Counted from the stretch's first letter, positions 49,248 to 58,830 are shown. The stretch: 63,139 nt of DNA from JBBRMW01 sp038239365 (GCA_038239365.1 JBBSEU010000004.1:1-63139), one strand, 5' to 3'. Numbers and translations are program-made. Notes: a model not told the origin generated them from the letters alone.

Positions 49248-50669
49248 ATGTATCGTAAGCTGGGAATGGGTTTCGTTTTATTGTTAGTAATCTGTACTCT
49301 GAACGCGGTACAGCCGGCTGAGGCGGCCAAACCGCGCGCCAAATTCGACAAAGCAGCCTGTGAGTTCAAAATTCCAGAGGGACAAACGGTGCAGTGCGGT
49401 TGGTTGACTGTGCCCGAAAAACATAGTGGCGCGAAGGATAACAACACCTTCCGGCTGCATGTCGGCATTTTCAAGGCCAAAACGCCAAAAGGCGGCCCCG
49501 TCGTTTATCTGGAAGGCGGGCCGGGTGGTCATGCGCTGCAAGCCGTTGCCGAACTGCGCCCGAACGGGTTTTCATTCGTTAATCAGGAACATGATCTGGT
49601 CATTTTCGATCAGCGCGGTACAGGCTATTCTGAACCGTCGCTCGATTGTCCCGAAGTGCTTCAATACCAGTATGGCAGTCTGGACTCTGATAAGCTGGCC
49701 TACTCACGGACTCTGGAGTCTTCGGCGGCGCTGCTCAAGTGTCACAATCGCCTGGTGAAAGCAGGAGTCGATCTGACCGCTTTCAGCACCACCGAAGATG
49801 CCGCCGATGTCGAAGATTTGCGGATCGCGCTGGGTTATGCCAAATGGGATTTGTATGGCATTTCCTACGGGACACGGCTGGCGCTGGAAGTGATGCGCGA
49901 CTTTCCAAAGGGTGTTCGCAGCGTCGTACTCGACTCATCGTTGGCGGAACTGAACGGCTTCCCCGATCAGAGTACACGGCTGGCTTTCGATGTGCTGTTC
50001 AAGGGTTGTGCTAGCAACCAACTGTGTAATTATTTCTATCCCAACCTGCAAGGTATTTACCGCGATCTGATCATCCACCTGAATACACACCCGGCAATGG
50101 TCACGGTGAAGCATCCGATCACGGGCAAAAGCTACGACATGCTGATCAGGGGTTCGGATGTGACCAGCGCACTGTTCAGTGCTTTGTACTCCACCACGAC
50201 GATCCCGAAGCTGCCCAGTATTTTGGCCGAAGCTGACGCCGGACACTACGACGCACTGGCTGCGCTCGTGTTCCGCGCCCGGATCGTGGGGCAGGAGTAC
50301 GTCAGCCTGGGTATGAACCTGCTCGTCAACTGCACGGATCGCGCCTTGAGTTCGATTTCGTGCAAACAGTTTGGCGCGGGCACGCCACGTCCGGCAGGGA
50401 CGGGCATCGTCAAGAGCAGTTTGCCAGTGTTGGTGATGGAAGGACGTTATGACCCGATCACGCCGCCACGCTACAGCAAGAAAGTGGTCGAGACCCTGAC
50501 CAACAGTTTCTACTTCGAGTTTCCGGGGATTGGTCATGGTGTAAGCGTTTCGCATCCATGCCCCGCCAGAATCATGCTCGATTTCCTGACAGCGCCTACC
50601 AAAAAGCCAAACAGCGCCTGTATCGCGCAGATGAAAGAGCCGGATTTTGTCGTGCGCGCGGAACTCTAG
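49248..50669 (+). CDS. Exported alpha/beta hydrolase, S33 (TAP-like) peptidase
   Basis: 473 residues from ATG 49248 with AAGGATCAC upstream. A signal peptide covers residues 1-26. The hydrolase core has GGPGGH (oxyanion region), DQRGTGYS, nucleophile Ser in GISYGTRLAL, Asp in GRYDPITPP and His in GIGHGVS. The C-terminal TAP domain is present, with paired Cys. It would cut proline or other short N-terminal residues from peptides outside the cytoplasm, as tripeptidyl or prolyl aminopeptidases do. Substrate by family only. Confidence 0.85.
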   Translation: MYRKLGMGFVLLLVICTLNAVQPAEAAKPRAKFDKAACEFKIPEGQTVQCGWLTVPEKHSGAKDNNTFRLHVGIFKAKTPKGGPVVYLEGGPGGHALQAVAELRPNGFSFVNQEHDLVIFDQRGTGYSEPSLDCPEVLQYQYGSLDSDKLAYSRTLESSAALLKCHNRLVKAGVDLTAFSTTEDAADVEDLRIALGYAKWDLYGISYGTRLALEVMRDFPKGVRSVVLDSSLAELNGFPDQSTRLAFDVLFKGCASNQLCNYFYPNLQGIYRDLIIHLNTHPAMVTVKHPITGKSYDMLIRGSDVTSALFSALYSTTTIPKLPSILAEADAGHYDALAALVFRARIVGQEYVSLGMNLLVNCTDRALSSISCKQFGAGTPRPAGTGIVKSSLPVLVMEGRYDPITPPRYSKKVVETLTNSFYFEFPGIGHGVSVSHPCPARIMLDFLTAPTKKPNSACIAQMKEPDFVVRAEL

Positions 50670-50674
50670 CAAAA

Positions 50675-50683
50675 TGCTATAAT
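50675..50683 (+). promoter_or_regulatory. Extended -10 promoter
   Basis: TGCTATAAT lies 33 bases before the ATG at 50717, with AGGGG as ribosome site. The same TGCTATAATGCG string occurs at 28457-28468. Confidence 0.65.
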
Positions 50684-50716
50684 GCGCTTCAAGACTTAGC
50701 TTAAAAGGGGCGATCA

Positions 50717-51832
50717 ATGGCCGACTCGATGCGTCAGCAATTACAGCAAGCCTATCAGTATATCAAGGATAAGAAGTTTTTTGAGGCGCGTGCGATCTTG
50801 CTGCCACTGGTTCAGCAGGATCGTGAAAACGTGGATGCGTGGTGGATGCTTGCCAACGCTCAGACCGACCCGACGGCGTCACGCGATGCACTTCAAATCG
50901 TTCTGAAATTGAAGCCCGATCATGCAAATGCCAAAGCGATGCTTGACCGTATCAACGAAAAATTTCCGCCAGCACCGCCTGCGCCCGCTCCAGAAAGCGA
51001 TCCATTCGCCGATTTAACCGATCCGTTTTCGGATACGGCTGCTGCACCGGTAAGTCCTTCCAATCCGTATGCACCACCGCCCGGCATGATGGTCGGCAGT
51101 TCAGGCTCGTCAAGCGCGTCGAGTGATGCTCCGGCCAGTCTCGATGATCTGTTAGCGGACATGGGTACATCGGCAAAGGGTACAACCTCACCCGGCAAAG
51201 CAACGGATGTGCGTTCTGGTAGCAGCAGTTATCCCAATTTCGGCACACCGAGCGTTGGTGCGCCGATGCCGCGCTACACCGAAAAACCCAAAAGGGGAAA
51301 TAACCGCGTCCTCTATATCCTGCTCGGCGTGTTCGGGACGCTGGTCTGTGGTTGTCTGGCGTGTATCGCGGTGACAGGGGCAAGTATTGGCAGCGTTGTC
51401 AACAACCCGACGTTTCAGGCGGCCATCGGAACTGTGGGTTCGTTTATGCAACTGCCCGATCAACTACCGGGTACTGCCCAGAGCAACGGCTTTATCAGTG
51501 CGGGCAAGTCGGTCAGCGGCTCGATCAAATCGAATGGCTATAACACCTACAGCTACAACGCCACCGAAGGCGAAAAGATCACAATCACGGTGTCGCCGCA
51601 CAGCGGCTCCGACTCTGGCATTTTGTTTGGTCTGTACGACAAAAATCGGAAAAAGATCGCGGGTACAGGATTCCTGGATGCGATCACAACGCAGAGTGCG
51701 GCCAAAACCCCTAATCCCGATCTGTTCCGTCGCCTGGACTATACATTTACATCAGGCGGCACGTATACGATCCTGATCAGTGGGATTGGCACGCGCACCG
51801 ATTACGATCTGAGCGTCACCAGCGATCAATAA
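50717..51832 (+). CDS. TPR-anchored membrane protein with PPC-like external domain
   Basis: 371 residues. Residues 5-75 form tetratricopeptide-like helices (QQAYQYIKDKKFFEARAILLPLV, WWMLANAQ). A long Pro/Ser-rich linker (85-190) follows, then one membrane span (VLYILLGVFGTLVCGCLACIA, cut at about 195-215). The outer domain has a beta-sandwich pattern (GSIKSNGYNTYSYNATEGE, TITVSPHSGSDSGILFGLYD, GTYTILISGIGTRTDYDLSV) like bacterial pre-peptidase C-terminal domains. No enzyme site is visible. Role unknown, probably surface binding. Confidence 0.65.
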   Translation: MADSMRQQLQQAYQYIKDKKFFEARAILLPLVQQDRENVDAWWMLANAQTDPTASRDALQIVLKLKPDHANAKAMLDRINEKFPPAPPAPAPESDPFADLTDPFSDTAAAPVSPSNPYAPPPGMMVGSSGSSSASSDAPASLDDLLADMGTSAKGTTSPGKATDVRSGSSSYPNFGTPSVGAPMPRYTEKPKRGNNRVLYILLGVFGTLVCGCLACIAVTGASIGSVVNNPTFQAAIGTVGSFMQLPDQLPGTAQSNGFISAGKSVSGSIKSNGYNTYSYNATEGEKITITVSPHSGSDSGILFGLYDKNRKKIAGTGFLDAITTQSAAKTPNPDLFRRLDYTFTSGGTYTILISGIGTRTDYDLSVTSDQ

Positions 51833-51844
51833 TAGAATCAGCCA

Positions 51845-52996
51845 TCATTCGGCCTTGCGCGCGGCAACTTCTCGATACACGTCAACCGTCGCGCTGGCCG
51901 TCTTGTACCAACTAAAGTTAGTCGCCCGCGCCAACCCTTGATTGCTCAGGTTCGCGTGAAGGTTATCCTGAATCAGCACCGCGATGATCGCCCCGGCCAT
52001 TTTTCGCGCATCGAGCGGATCGACTAAATAGGCGGCGTCGCCCACCACTTCGGGGATCGAGGACGCATCGGCGGCCACCACGGGCGTACCGCAGGCCATC
52101 GACTCCAGCGGCCCCAGCCCAAAACCTTCATAGCGCGTCGGAAAAATCGACACCTGTGCCATGCGATACACGCCCGGTTTATCGGCTTCATCTATCGCAC
52201 CGACGAACTGGATCACATCCTCCAATTCAAGTCGTTTGATCTCGGCGGGCAAATCGGGGAAGCGATCCGTGCCCCATTGAGCGGGCGGTTTGCCTGCCAG
52301 CACCAACGGAAACTGATCGCCAACGGCGGTTTTCACGTAGGTATAGGCGGCGATGAGCGCCATCAGGTTCTTGCGGACATCGAAGCTGCCCAGATACAAC
52401 GCATAGGATTCCGGCAGGTGGTAGCGCGTGCGAATCGCTTCATCATGTTCTTTGCCGATGCGTGGGTGCATCTCCGGCGCGGCGGCTAACGGAATCGAGG
52501 TGACATACTCCGGCGGAAAGCCATCGATCCAGGTGATGATCTCATCCCGGCTGAATTCCGAGTCGGTGATCAAATGTGCCGCACCTTTCGCCCCGGCCAC
52601 AACCAGACTGGTATATAGCCGCGCGCCGATCCCGCCCTGATAAATGGGCATACTGAGTGGGATCACATCATGCACTGTGATGATCAGCCGGGCTGAAGCA
52701 CTGAGCGGTGGCCCCCAGTAGGGTACATGCGCGATCTCTGCACCGGACTTGCGAACTGCATTCGGGTAGCCACTCTGCTCGAACCAGATTTTGCCGATCT
52801 TGTCCTTAAGCGGCATTCGCACGGAGATCACATCTACCGAGTCCGGCACATGATCGGGGGTGATATGTGCCGGGACGATCAACGACAGGCGCAAACTCGG
52901 ATCGACTTGCAACAGAGCAGGCAGCAGTTGCCGCAAATATTGGCCGCTGCCCGCGTAAGGTTGCTCCCAAAACCAGCCATTTAACGCGACGTGCAT
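51845..52996 (-). CDS. Group 1 (GT4-like) glycosyltransferase
   Basis: 383 residues from ATG 52996, which touches the galE stop (TGATATG). GT-B fold: N-terminal GSGQYLRQLLPALL, VHDVIPLSMP, LITDSEFSRDEI, then YLGSFDVRKNL and the donor motif YEGFGLGPLESMACGTPVV with the EX7E pattern. It transfers a sugar from a nucleotide sugar at the cytoplasmic membrane face. It lies in a row with galE, a PLC-like gene and fcl, suggesting surface polysaccharide synthesis. Confidence 0.87.
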   Translation of the reverse strand: MHVALNGWFWEQPYAGSGQYLRQLLPALLQVDPSLRLSLIVPAHITPDHVPDSVDVISVRMPLKDKIGKIWFEQSGYPNAVRKSGAEIAHVPYWGPPLSASARLIITVHDVIPLSMPIYQGGIGARLYTSLVVAGAKGAAHLITDSEFSRDEIITWIDGFPPEYVTSIPLAAAPEMHPRIGKEHDEAIRTRYHLPESYALYLGSFDVRKNLMALIAAYTYVKTAVGDQFPLVLAGKPPAQWGTDRFPDLPAEIKRLELEDVIQFVGAIDEADKPGVYRMAQVSIFPTRYEGFGLGPLESMACGTPVVAADASSIPEVVGDAAYLVDPLDARKMAGAIIAVLIQDNLHANLSNQGLARATNFSWYKTASATVDVYREVAARKAE

Positions 52997-52997
52997 A

Positions 52998-53993
52998 TCA
53001 GGCTTTGTAGCCGTGCGGATGGCTCTGATGCCACTTCCAGGCGCTGCTGATGATTGTTTCCAACGTAGGGTACTGTGGCACCCAGCCCAGATCATTGTTG
53101 ATCTGTTCAGACGACGCAACCAGCATGGCCGCATCGCCCGGACGCCGCGCCACTTCCACCGCCTTGAAGTTTTGTCCGGTCACTTTGCGCGCCGTATCGA
53201 TCACTTCCCGGACGCTGTAGCCGTGACCATTGCCCAGATTATAGGTCATCGCGCCGCGCTCATCCAGTGCATTGACGGCCAATACGTGCGCCTGTGCCAG
53301 ATCGAGGATGTGAATGTAATCACGCACGCACGTCCCATCAGCCGTTTCGTAATCCGTACCAAAAATCTGGATCGAGTCGCGCTGACCGAGCGGCACTTGC
53401 AGCGTCAATGGGATCAAGTGCGTTTCCGGGCTGTGTGCTTCACCACGAACGGCGTTGCCCTGTGCATCAAGCATCGCGCCACACGCATTGAAGTAGCGCA
53501 GGATGCAATACTTCAAACCCGATTGGCTGTGATGCCAGCGGATCATCTGCTCGATCATCAGCTTGGTCTCGCCATAAACGTTGGCCGGGCCAAACGGATC
53601 GTTTTCGGAAAGGGCGTGCCGCTGGCTGGCAAAGACCGCCGCCGTCGATGAAAACACGAGTCGTTTCACATCGTGATCGATCATCGCTTCCAACAGGTTT
53701 TGACTGTAAACCATGTTGCTACGGAAGTAGCGGCTGGGCTGCTGCATACTTTCGCCAGCTTCGATCAACGCCGCGAAGTGAACTACCGCGTCAAATTGAC
53801 CCACCTGAAACACAATGTCCAGCGCGGAACGGTCTCCAATGTCGCCCTTGATGAAATCGGCTTCGGGCGGCACAGCTTCACGATGGCCGCGAATCAGACT
53901 GTCAAACACCGTTACGCGGTGGCCGGCTGCGATCAACATGGCACTCGTGGCCGAGCCGATATAGCCCGCCCCGCCTGTTACCAGAATGTGCAT
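52998..53993 (-). CDS. galE: UDP-glucose 4-epimerase
   Basis: 331 residues from ATG 53993 with AAGGAC upstream. Rossmann motif HILVTGGAGYIGS, catalytic Ser in FSSTAAVF (Thr/Ser pair) and YGETK with Tyr and Lys, then RYFNACGA and DYIHILDLAQAH. It interconverts UDP-glucose and UDP-galactose. The glycosyltransferase follows directly, so it may supply UDP-galactose to it. Confidence 0.9.
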   Translation of the reverse strand: MHILVTGGAGYIGSATSAMLIAAGHRVTVFDSLIRGHREAVPPEADFIKGDIGDRSALDIVFQVGQFDAVVHFAALIEAGESMQQPSRYFRSNMVYSQNLLEAMIDHDVKRLVFSSTAAVFASQRHALSENDPFGPANVYGETKLMIEQMIRWHHSQSGLKYCILRYFNACGAMLDAQGNAVRGEAHSPETHLIPLTLQVPLGQRDSIQIFGTDYETADGTCVRDYIHILDLAQAHVLAVNALDERGAMTYNLGNGHGYSVREVIDTARKVTGQNFKAVEVARRPGDAAMLVASSEQINNDLGWVPQYPTLETIISSAWKWHQSHPHGYKA

Positions 53994-54024
53994 ACTATGT
54001 CCTTTTTGAGAAAAACCAGGGTTA

Positions 54025-54768
54025 TCAACGTTCAAAGTAGGCGATCAGCGAAGCGCGTGCCCGCTCATACATGGCCGTCTCGACTTCGGCAATGGCGCTG
54101 AGTGGAATATACTGCCATAAATTCGACTCCATTTGGTTAGGGGAGTCGATGAACGCACGCATCTCGCTTTCGTTCATTTTGATGCGCTGTGAAAGGATTT
54201 CAAGTGTGCGACTGGGGCCGACAGGCGGAAGCTGCGATGCGATCAGATCGCGCCACTCAATCAGCGCCGCATCCGGGATGAAGGGCAGCCAGTGATCGGG
54301 CGTGGCGGCGGCCAGCGCGAGCTGCTCATCAACGTTCAGTGTCACGTAATCGCGGCCATCCAGATAGCCGAGCAGCATATGCAGCATTTGGAAGCTGGTG
54401 AAGCTGCCGTCCTGCAACACCATGAAGCGCCGAAACAACAAATCGGTACACCAGACTTCATCCATCGCCAGATGCGCCACATAGCCCGCCACAAAGACAG
54501 CCTGGTCATCATCCATGACTTGATCACGGCCCAGCATCGGGAACTGCGTCAACATCGCGTCCATCGGCGGCACAGCGATCACCGGTTCGTACTCAAAAAA
54601 ATGCGTATCGGCGCGACGAATCCCGGAGGAAACGCGCGCATCGGGCGCAACACTGCCCAGCAAAAACGTGCCCCAATATGTTCTGATCAGTGAGGTGAGC
54701 GGTTGGGGCAGTGCCGGGTCAGCAATCACTCGTCCCGCAAAGGCCATGTGCATAAAAGGTGTTGGCAT
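54025..54768 (-). CDS. Zinc-dependent phospholipase C-like protein
   Basis: 247 residues. Helical protein with the Zn-PLC ligand pattern: H7 (PFMHMAFAG), D43 (LLGSVAPDA), H56 (ADTHFF), H99-x3-D103 (YVAHLAMDEVW). No signal peptide, unlike secreted PLC. Related proteins are common in Chloroflexota beside sugar and unknown genes; their reaction is unknown. The call is by motif. Confidence 0.7.
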   Translation of the reverse strand: MPTPFMHMAFAGRVIADPALPQPLTSLIRTYWGTFLLGSVAPDARVSSGIRRADTHFFEYEPVIAVPPMDAMLTQFPMLGRDQVMDDDQAVFVAGYVAHLAMDEVWCTDLLFRRFMVLQDGSFTSFQMLHMLLGYLDGRDYVTLNVDEQLALAAATPDHWLPFIPDAALIEWRDLIASQLPPVGPSRTLEILSQRIKMNESEMRAFIDSPNQMESNLWQYIPLSAIAEVETAMYERARASLIAYFER

Positions 54769-54778
54769 AATGCACAGA

Positions 54779-55729
54779 TTATAACGCCGCTTCCTGGTAG
54801 TGGGCGATCATTTTGGTCAGTCCCTCGCGGAACTGAGTATGGGCGCTAAAGCCAAAACGTTCACGCGCGCGCGACACATCCAACTGACGGCGTGGTTGGC
54901 CGTTCGGTTTGGTGGCATCCCAACGTAGTTCACCCGTAAATCCGGTCAATTCGGCGATCAAATGTGCCAGATCGCGGATCGAAATCTCTGTACCGGATCC
55001 GAGATTCACCGGATCAGAGTCGTTGTAATGTTCAGCGGCCAGGGCGATCCCTTCGGCGGCATCTGCAACGTAGAGAAATTCGCGGGTTGGCGAGCCATCG
55101 CCCCACACCTCGATCAATTTGTCGCCGCGTACCTGTGCTTCGAGGCATTTGCGGATCAGTGCCGGGATCACATGCGACGATTTAGGATCGAAGTTATCCC
55201 CGGTGCCGTACAGGTTCGTGGGAAGCAGAAAAATGCTGTTGTAACCGTATTCCTGGCGATAGGCTTGTGACTGGACGAGCAGCATTTTTTTGGCGAGTCC
55301 GTAGGGCGCGTTGGTTTCTTCGGGGTAGCCGTTCCACAAATCTTCTTCACGGAAAGGAACCGGCGTGTGCTTTGGATAGGCGCAAATCGTGCCGACGGCT
55401 ACGAACTTCGGAATCGCGTTGAGCCGTGCGTGTTCAAGCAGTAGCGTTCCCATCGTCAGGTTATCGTAAAAGAAGCGTCCCGGACTCTCCCGGTTTGCGC
55501 CGATCCCGCCAACCACTGCCGCCATGTGAATGACCATTGTCGCCGGAACATCGGCGTACAGGCGGTGAACGGCGGCTTCGTGGCGCAGATCGTAGGCGGC
55601 ACTGCGAACCACAAAAACGTTTTCACAACCGCGCGCTTTTAGCTCTCGAACGACATACGATCCCAGGAAGCCCGCGCCCCCGGTGACGATGACGGATTGG
55701 TTTGCCCAGAAGTGCGACTCGGTTAACAT
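54779..55729 (-). CDS. fcl: GDP-L-fucose synthase
   Basis: 316 residues. SDR fold: VIVTGGAGFLGSYVV, VGTICAYPKHTPVPFREEDLW in parts, catalytic YGLAKK, and LLPTNLYGTGDNF, FLYVADAAEGI. It makes GDP-L-fucose from GDP-4-keto-6-deoxymannose. The GDP-mannose dehydratase (gmd) is not in the window. Begins the minus-strand sugar cluster. Confidence 0.9.
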   Translation of the reverse strand: MLTESHFWANQSVIVTGGAGFLGSYVVRELKARGCENVFVVRSAAYDLRHEAAVHRLYADVPATMVIHMAAVVGGIGANRESPGRFFYDNLTMGTLLLEHARLNAIPKFVAVGTICAYPKHTPVPFREEDLWNGYPEETNAPYGLAKKMLLVQSQAYRQEYGYNSIFLLPTNLYGTGDNFDPKSSHVIPALIRKCLEAQVRGDKLIEVWGDGSPTREFLYVADAAEGIALAAEHYNDSDPVNLGSGTEISIRDLAHLIAELTGFTGELRWDATKPNGQPRRQLDVSRARERFGFSAHTQFREGLTKMIAHYQEAAL

Positions 55730-55839
55730 GAAACCTCATTAAGATCAGAATCAAACCTTAATTATACGCTCGCTAAGCCACCACTGCTAAAAGGTTGTAA
55801 AAAGGCCAACGAATATGGCCGAAAACGTGGAATTGGCCG

Positions 55840-55866
55840 TTGCATTTTCACAAATTTGAGTACAAT
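55840..55866 (+). promoter_or_regulatory. Promoter region of the HU gene
   Basis: TTGCAT (55840-55845) and TACAAT (55861-55866), with a short 15-base spacer, lie 58 bases before the HU start. The spacing is not ideal, so the exact boxes are uncertain. Confidence 0.45.
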
Positions 55867-55923
55867 ATACGTCTATCGACATTATGGTCGAAAATCTATA
55901 GTTGTTATAAGGAGTCCCCGCCC

Positions 55924-56274
55924 ATGAAAAAGAGTGATTTCATCGCAGAAGTCGCCACTCGCACCGGAGTTACGCGCAGCAAGGCCGATGAGGCGGTCAA
56001 TGCAATGATTAGCATCATTGAGGACGCTCTGAAAGCGGGCGACAAAGTGACGCTGACCGGGTTCGGCACGTTTGAAGTCCGTGAGCGCGGCGCACGTCCT
56101 GGCGTCAACATTCGCACAAAGGAAAAGATTACGATCCCTGCCAGCAAGCGCCCGGTGTTCAGCGCCGGTGCCGTACTAAAGGCGGCAGTGAGCGGCAAAG
56201 CTAAAGAAGCCAAAGCCGAAGCGCCAAAAGCGGCTCCGGCCAAGAAAGCGCCCAAGAAAACCTCCAAGAAGTAA
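55924..56274 (+). CDS. HU-type nucleoid protein with basic tail
   Basis: 116 residues from ATG 55924 (AAGGAG upstream). Classic HU: MKKSDFIAEVATRTG, TGFGTFEVRERGARPGVNIR with the DNA-wrapping arm and P-x-V in the arm tip, then KRPVFSAGAVLK. After residue 90 a Lys/Ala/Pro-rich tail (about 26 residues, KEAKAEAPKAAPAKKAPKK) extends it, like histone H1 or actinobacterial HupB. It binds and compacts DNA. Followed by a strong terminator. Confidence 0.93.
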   Translation: MKKSDFIAEVATRTGVTRSKADEAVNAMISIIEDALKAGDKVTLTGFGTFEVRERGARPGVNIRTKEKITIPASKRPVFSAGAVLKAAVSGKAKEAKAEAPKAAPAKKAPKKTSKK

Positions 56275-56282
56275 TCTTTTCG

Positions 56283-56306
56283 CCCCGGTACTCAACCGGG
56301 GTTTTT
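56283..56306 (+). terminator. Rho-independent terminator of the HU gene
   Basis: CCCCGGT (56283-56289), ACTCA loop, ACCGGGG (56295-56301), then TTTTT. It overlaps the end of the convergent P-type ATPase gene region by a few bases only. Confidence 0.88.
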
Positions 56307-56308
56307 AT

Positions 56309-58495
56309 TTAAGGGGCGGGTTTGCGCGATGTTTCAAAACGCAGGGGGCGCATCCCGTTCAGCGTGACCAGCAGCGACACTCCCACATCAGCCAGGATCG
56401 CTATCCACAGAGATGTAGCCCCGAACAGCGCCAGTACCAGAAAAATCAGTTTGGTGATCAGGCTAAAGCCGATGTTGCCGAGTATCAAGCGACGGGTAAA
56501 ACGTGCGAGCCGAACGGCAAACGGAAGCTGGCTCAGATCATCGGCCATCAGTACCACATCGGCGGTTTCGAGTGCCTGCGCGCTGCCTGCTCCACCCATC
56601 GCAATTCCGACAGTGGCGGCGGCCAGTGCAGGCGTATCGTTGATTCCATCGCCAATCATGGCGACACTGCCCCGCTCCGTAATCAATCCCTTGACCGCGT
56701 TTACCTTATCAGCGGGCAGCAGCCCGGCGCGAATATCATCCACGCCAACTGCTTCCCCCACCGCTTGAGCAACACTGGCATTATCTCCGGTGAGCATGAC
56801 AGTTGCAACGCCCAATGCCTTGAGTGCGCCGATCATCCGTTTGCTGTCCTCACGGAGCGCATCAGCAACGGTGATATAGCCCTGAACGGCTTCACCATTC
56901 GAGACGAGCATCGCCGTCTGGCCGTGCGCTTCGGCCTGATTAACCCATTCGTGCAGGGCCGGGCTGTGCGGATACTGCGCGTCAAACAACGGATGACTGC
57001 CGACTGTGACCGTTGCGCCATTCACCGCGCCACGCACACCACGCCCGGCCATGTTTTCGATGGCTTCCGCCGGGACATACTGATCAATCAGGCCGCGCTG
57101 TTCGGCTGCCTGTACCACTGCTTTTGCCAGCGGGTGGGTACTGCGGCGCTCGACAGCGGAGGCCAGTGCCAATACATCATCGCATTGTGAACAGGGTTCG
57201 CCCGTGATGCAGTTCGCCGCGCGCGTGCTGGTAACGACGGGCTTGCCCTGGGTCAGCGTCCCGGTTTTATCGAAGGCGAAGGTTTTCACCATACCAAGTG
57301 CCTCAAGGTATGCACCACCTTTGATCAGAATACCGCGTCGTGCTGCTGCTGTGATTCCACTGATCACTGTGACGGGGGCGCTGATCACCAAAGCGCATGG
57401 ACAGGCAATCACAAGGAGCGAAAGCGCCCGATACAACCAGCCATGCGCCTGCCCGGATACATCCCAGAAAGGTGCACTGAACAGCACCGGTGGGATGATC
57501 GCTATGAGCAGTGCGGCGACAACTACTGCAGGCGTATACAAGCGCGCGAACCGATCAATCATGCGCTGGCTTGGGGCACGTTCGCTCTGTGCTGCCTCAA
57601 CCATGTGAATGATCCGACTTAACGTATTATCAGCAGCCAGCCGAGTCACACTGATCGTTAACATACCACTGCCGTTGATCGTTCCAGCGAATACTTCCGC
57701 GCCTGGATTTTTATAAATGGGGACGCTTTCACCTGTGATCGGCGCTTGATCGACTTCACTTTCGCCAACACTCACTATGCCATCCATCGCTACTCGTTCA
57801 CCCGGCTTGACCAGAATCCGATCACCCGCCGTCAACTGATCGACATTAACTATTTCTTCGCCGGAAGTGGTCAGACGGATCGCCGTTGAAGGAGCAAGCG
57901 TCATCAGGCTACGCAAACTATCGCGGGCACGATCCGCCGTATAGCCCTCCAGCGACTCGCCAATTGCAAACAGGAAGATGACCGCCGCGCCTTCAAGCGG
58001 CTCTCCGATGATCAGCGCGCCAATGGCTGCGATGGTCATCAACAAATTGATATTGAAATCGCGGTTGATAAACAGCGTGCGAAGGCCACTCCGGGCAATG
58101 GGAAAACCCGCTGTCACCAGGGCAATCAGCAGCAACGCATTATACAAAGAGGCAGGGGCGCTAAACGCGAACACGATCAATGCCACAATGATCAACCCGC
58201 CACCGATCAAGGCCACACGAGTTTCATTCCGAGCGCGCAAATAATGCCAGAAACCAAAGATGCCGCCCGGTGCAGCGGGCACAATCGTGGATTGCACCGG
58301 ACTCGAATCGAGCGAATAGCCAAGCGCCTCGACTCGTTCCTTGATCACAGCGGTAGCAACATCACCTTCAAGATGCAGTTTGCTGGTGCCTAGGTCAACG
58401 CGCACATTTTGAGCGCCGTTCAGCCGTCCAACGCCCTTTTCAATTTTCGCGGCGCAATCCGCGCAGTCCATACCCTTGATGATATAAGTTGCCAT
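56309..58495 (-). CDS. zntA: Zn/Cd/Pb-type P1B ATPase (efflux)
   Basis: 728 residues. N-terminal HMA domain with MDCADC; membrane spans; CPC motif in ACPCALV near residue 365; DKTGTLT near 407; TGDNA and MIGDGINDTPAL; the last span with LADVGVSLLVTLNGMR fits the ZntA/CadA (Zn, Cd, Pb) subtype. It pumps the metal out using ATP. Odd: just after the DKTGT site there are three Cys (NCITGEPCSQC), which could add a cytoplasmic metal site. It lies 9 bases after the ArsR-type sensor gene, so it is controlled by it. Symbol by subtype. Confidence 0.88.
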   Translation of the reverse strand: MATYIIKGMDCADCAAKIEKGVGRLNGAQNVRVDLGTSKLHLEGDVATAVIKERVEALGYSLDSSPVQSTIVPAAPGGIFGFWHYLRARNETRVALIGGGLIIVALIVFAFSAPASLYNALLLIALVTAGFPIARSGLRTLFINRDFNINLLMTIAAIGALIIGEPLEGAAVIFLFAIGESLEGYTADRARDSLRSLMTLAPSTAIRLTTSGEEIVNVDQLTAGDRILVKPGERVAMDGIVSVGESEVDQAPITGESVPIYKNPGAEVFAGTINGSGMLTISVTRLAADNTLSRIIHMVEAAQSERAPSQRMIDRFARLYTPAVVVAALLIAIIPPVLFSAPFWDVSGQAHGWLYRALSLLVIACPCALVISAPVTVISGITAAARRGILIKGGAYLEALGMVKTFAFDKTGTLTQGKPVVTSTRAANCITGEPCSQCDDVLALASAVERRSTHPLAKAVVQAAEQRGLIDQYVPAEAIENMAGRGVRGAVNGATVTVGSHPLFDAQYPHSPALHEWVNQAEAHGQTAMLVSNGEAVQGYITVADALREDSKRMIGALKALGVATVMLTGDNASVAQAVGEAVGVDDIRAGLLPADKVNAVKGLITERGSVAMIGDGINDTPALAAATVGIAMGGAGSAQALETADVVLMADDLSQLPFAVRLARFTRRLILGNIGFSLITKLIFLVLALFGATSLWIAILADVGVSLLVTLNGMRPLRFETSRKPAP

Positions 58496-58504
58496 TTTGT
58501 CCTT

Positions 58505-58822
58505 CTATTCGTGCGTCAGGTGTGCCAGACCGCGTTCCAGTAAATCGTGAATATGATCGTCGTCCAGTGCATAAAAAACTTGCCGCCCAACTTTGCGTGT
58601 ACGGACGATGCGTTGTGCCCTTAGAAAACGCAGATGATGCGATGTGGCGGGCTGCGACATTTCGACCAGCCGGGCGATCTCGTTGACGGTTTGTTCCTGC
58701 TGCAACAGCGTGGAAATAATCCGCAAGCGCGTCGGATCGGCCAGTGCGTTGAAAATATCGGCCAATCGCGCGGCGCTTATCGGATCAATAACGCTGGATA
58801 TTTGAGTGTCTAACTGAGACAT
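58505..58822 (-). CDS. ArsR/SmtB-family metal sensor, CzrA-like
   Basis: 105 residues from ATG 58822; an ATG at 58843 lies inside the palindrome and is less likely. Winged helix with LADPTRLRIISTLL, SQPATSHHLRFL and GRQVFYAL. The C-terminal helix carries D88-x-H90 and H101-x2-H104, with the same spacing as the alpha5 zinc site of S. aureus CzrA (D84, H86, H97, H100). The early alpha3 cysteine site is absent. It should leave DNA when zinc or cobalt binds, releasing the ATPase gene that follows. Confidence 0.88.
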   Translation of the reverse strand: MSQLDTQISSVIDPISAARLADIFNALADPTRLRIISTLLQQEQTVNEIARLVEMSQPATSHHLRFLRAQRIVRTRKVGRQVFYALDDDHIHDLLERGLAHLTHE

Positions 58823-58830
58823 TGTTTCAA

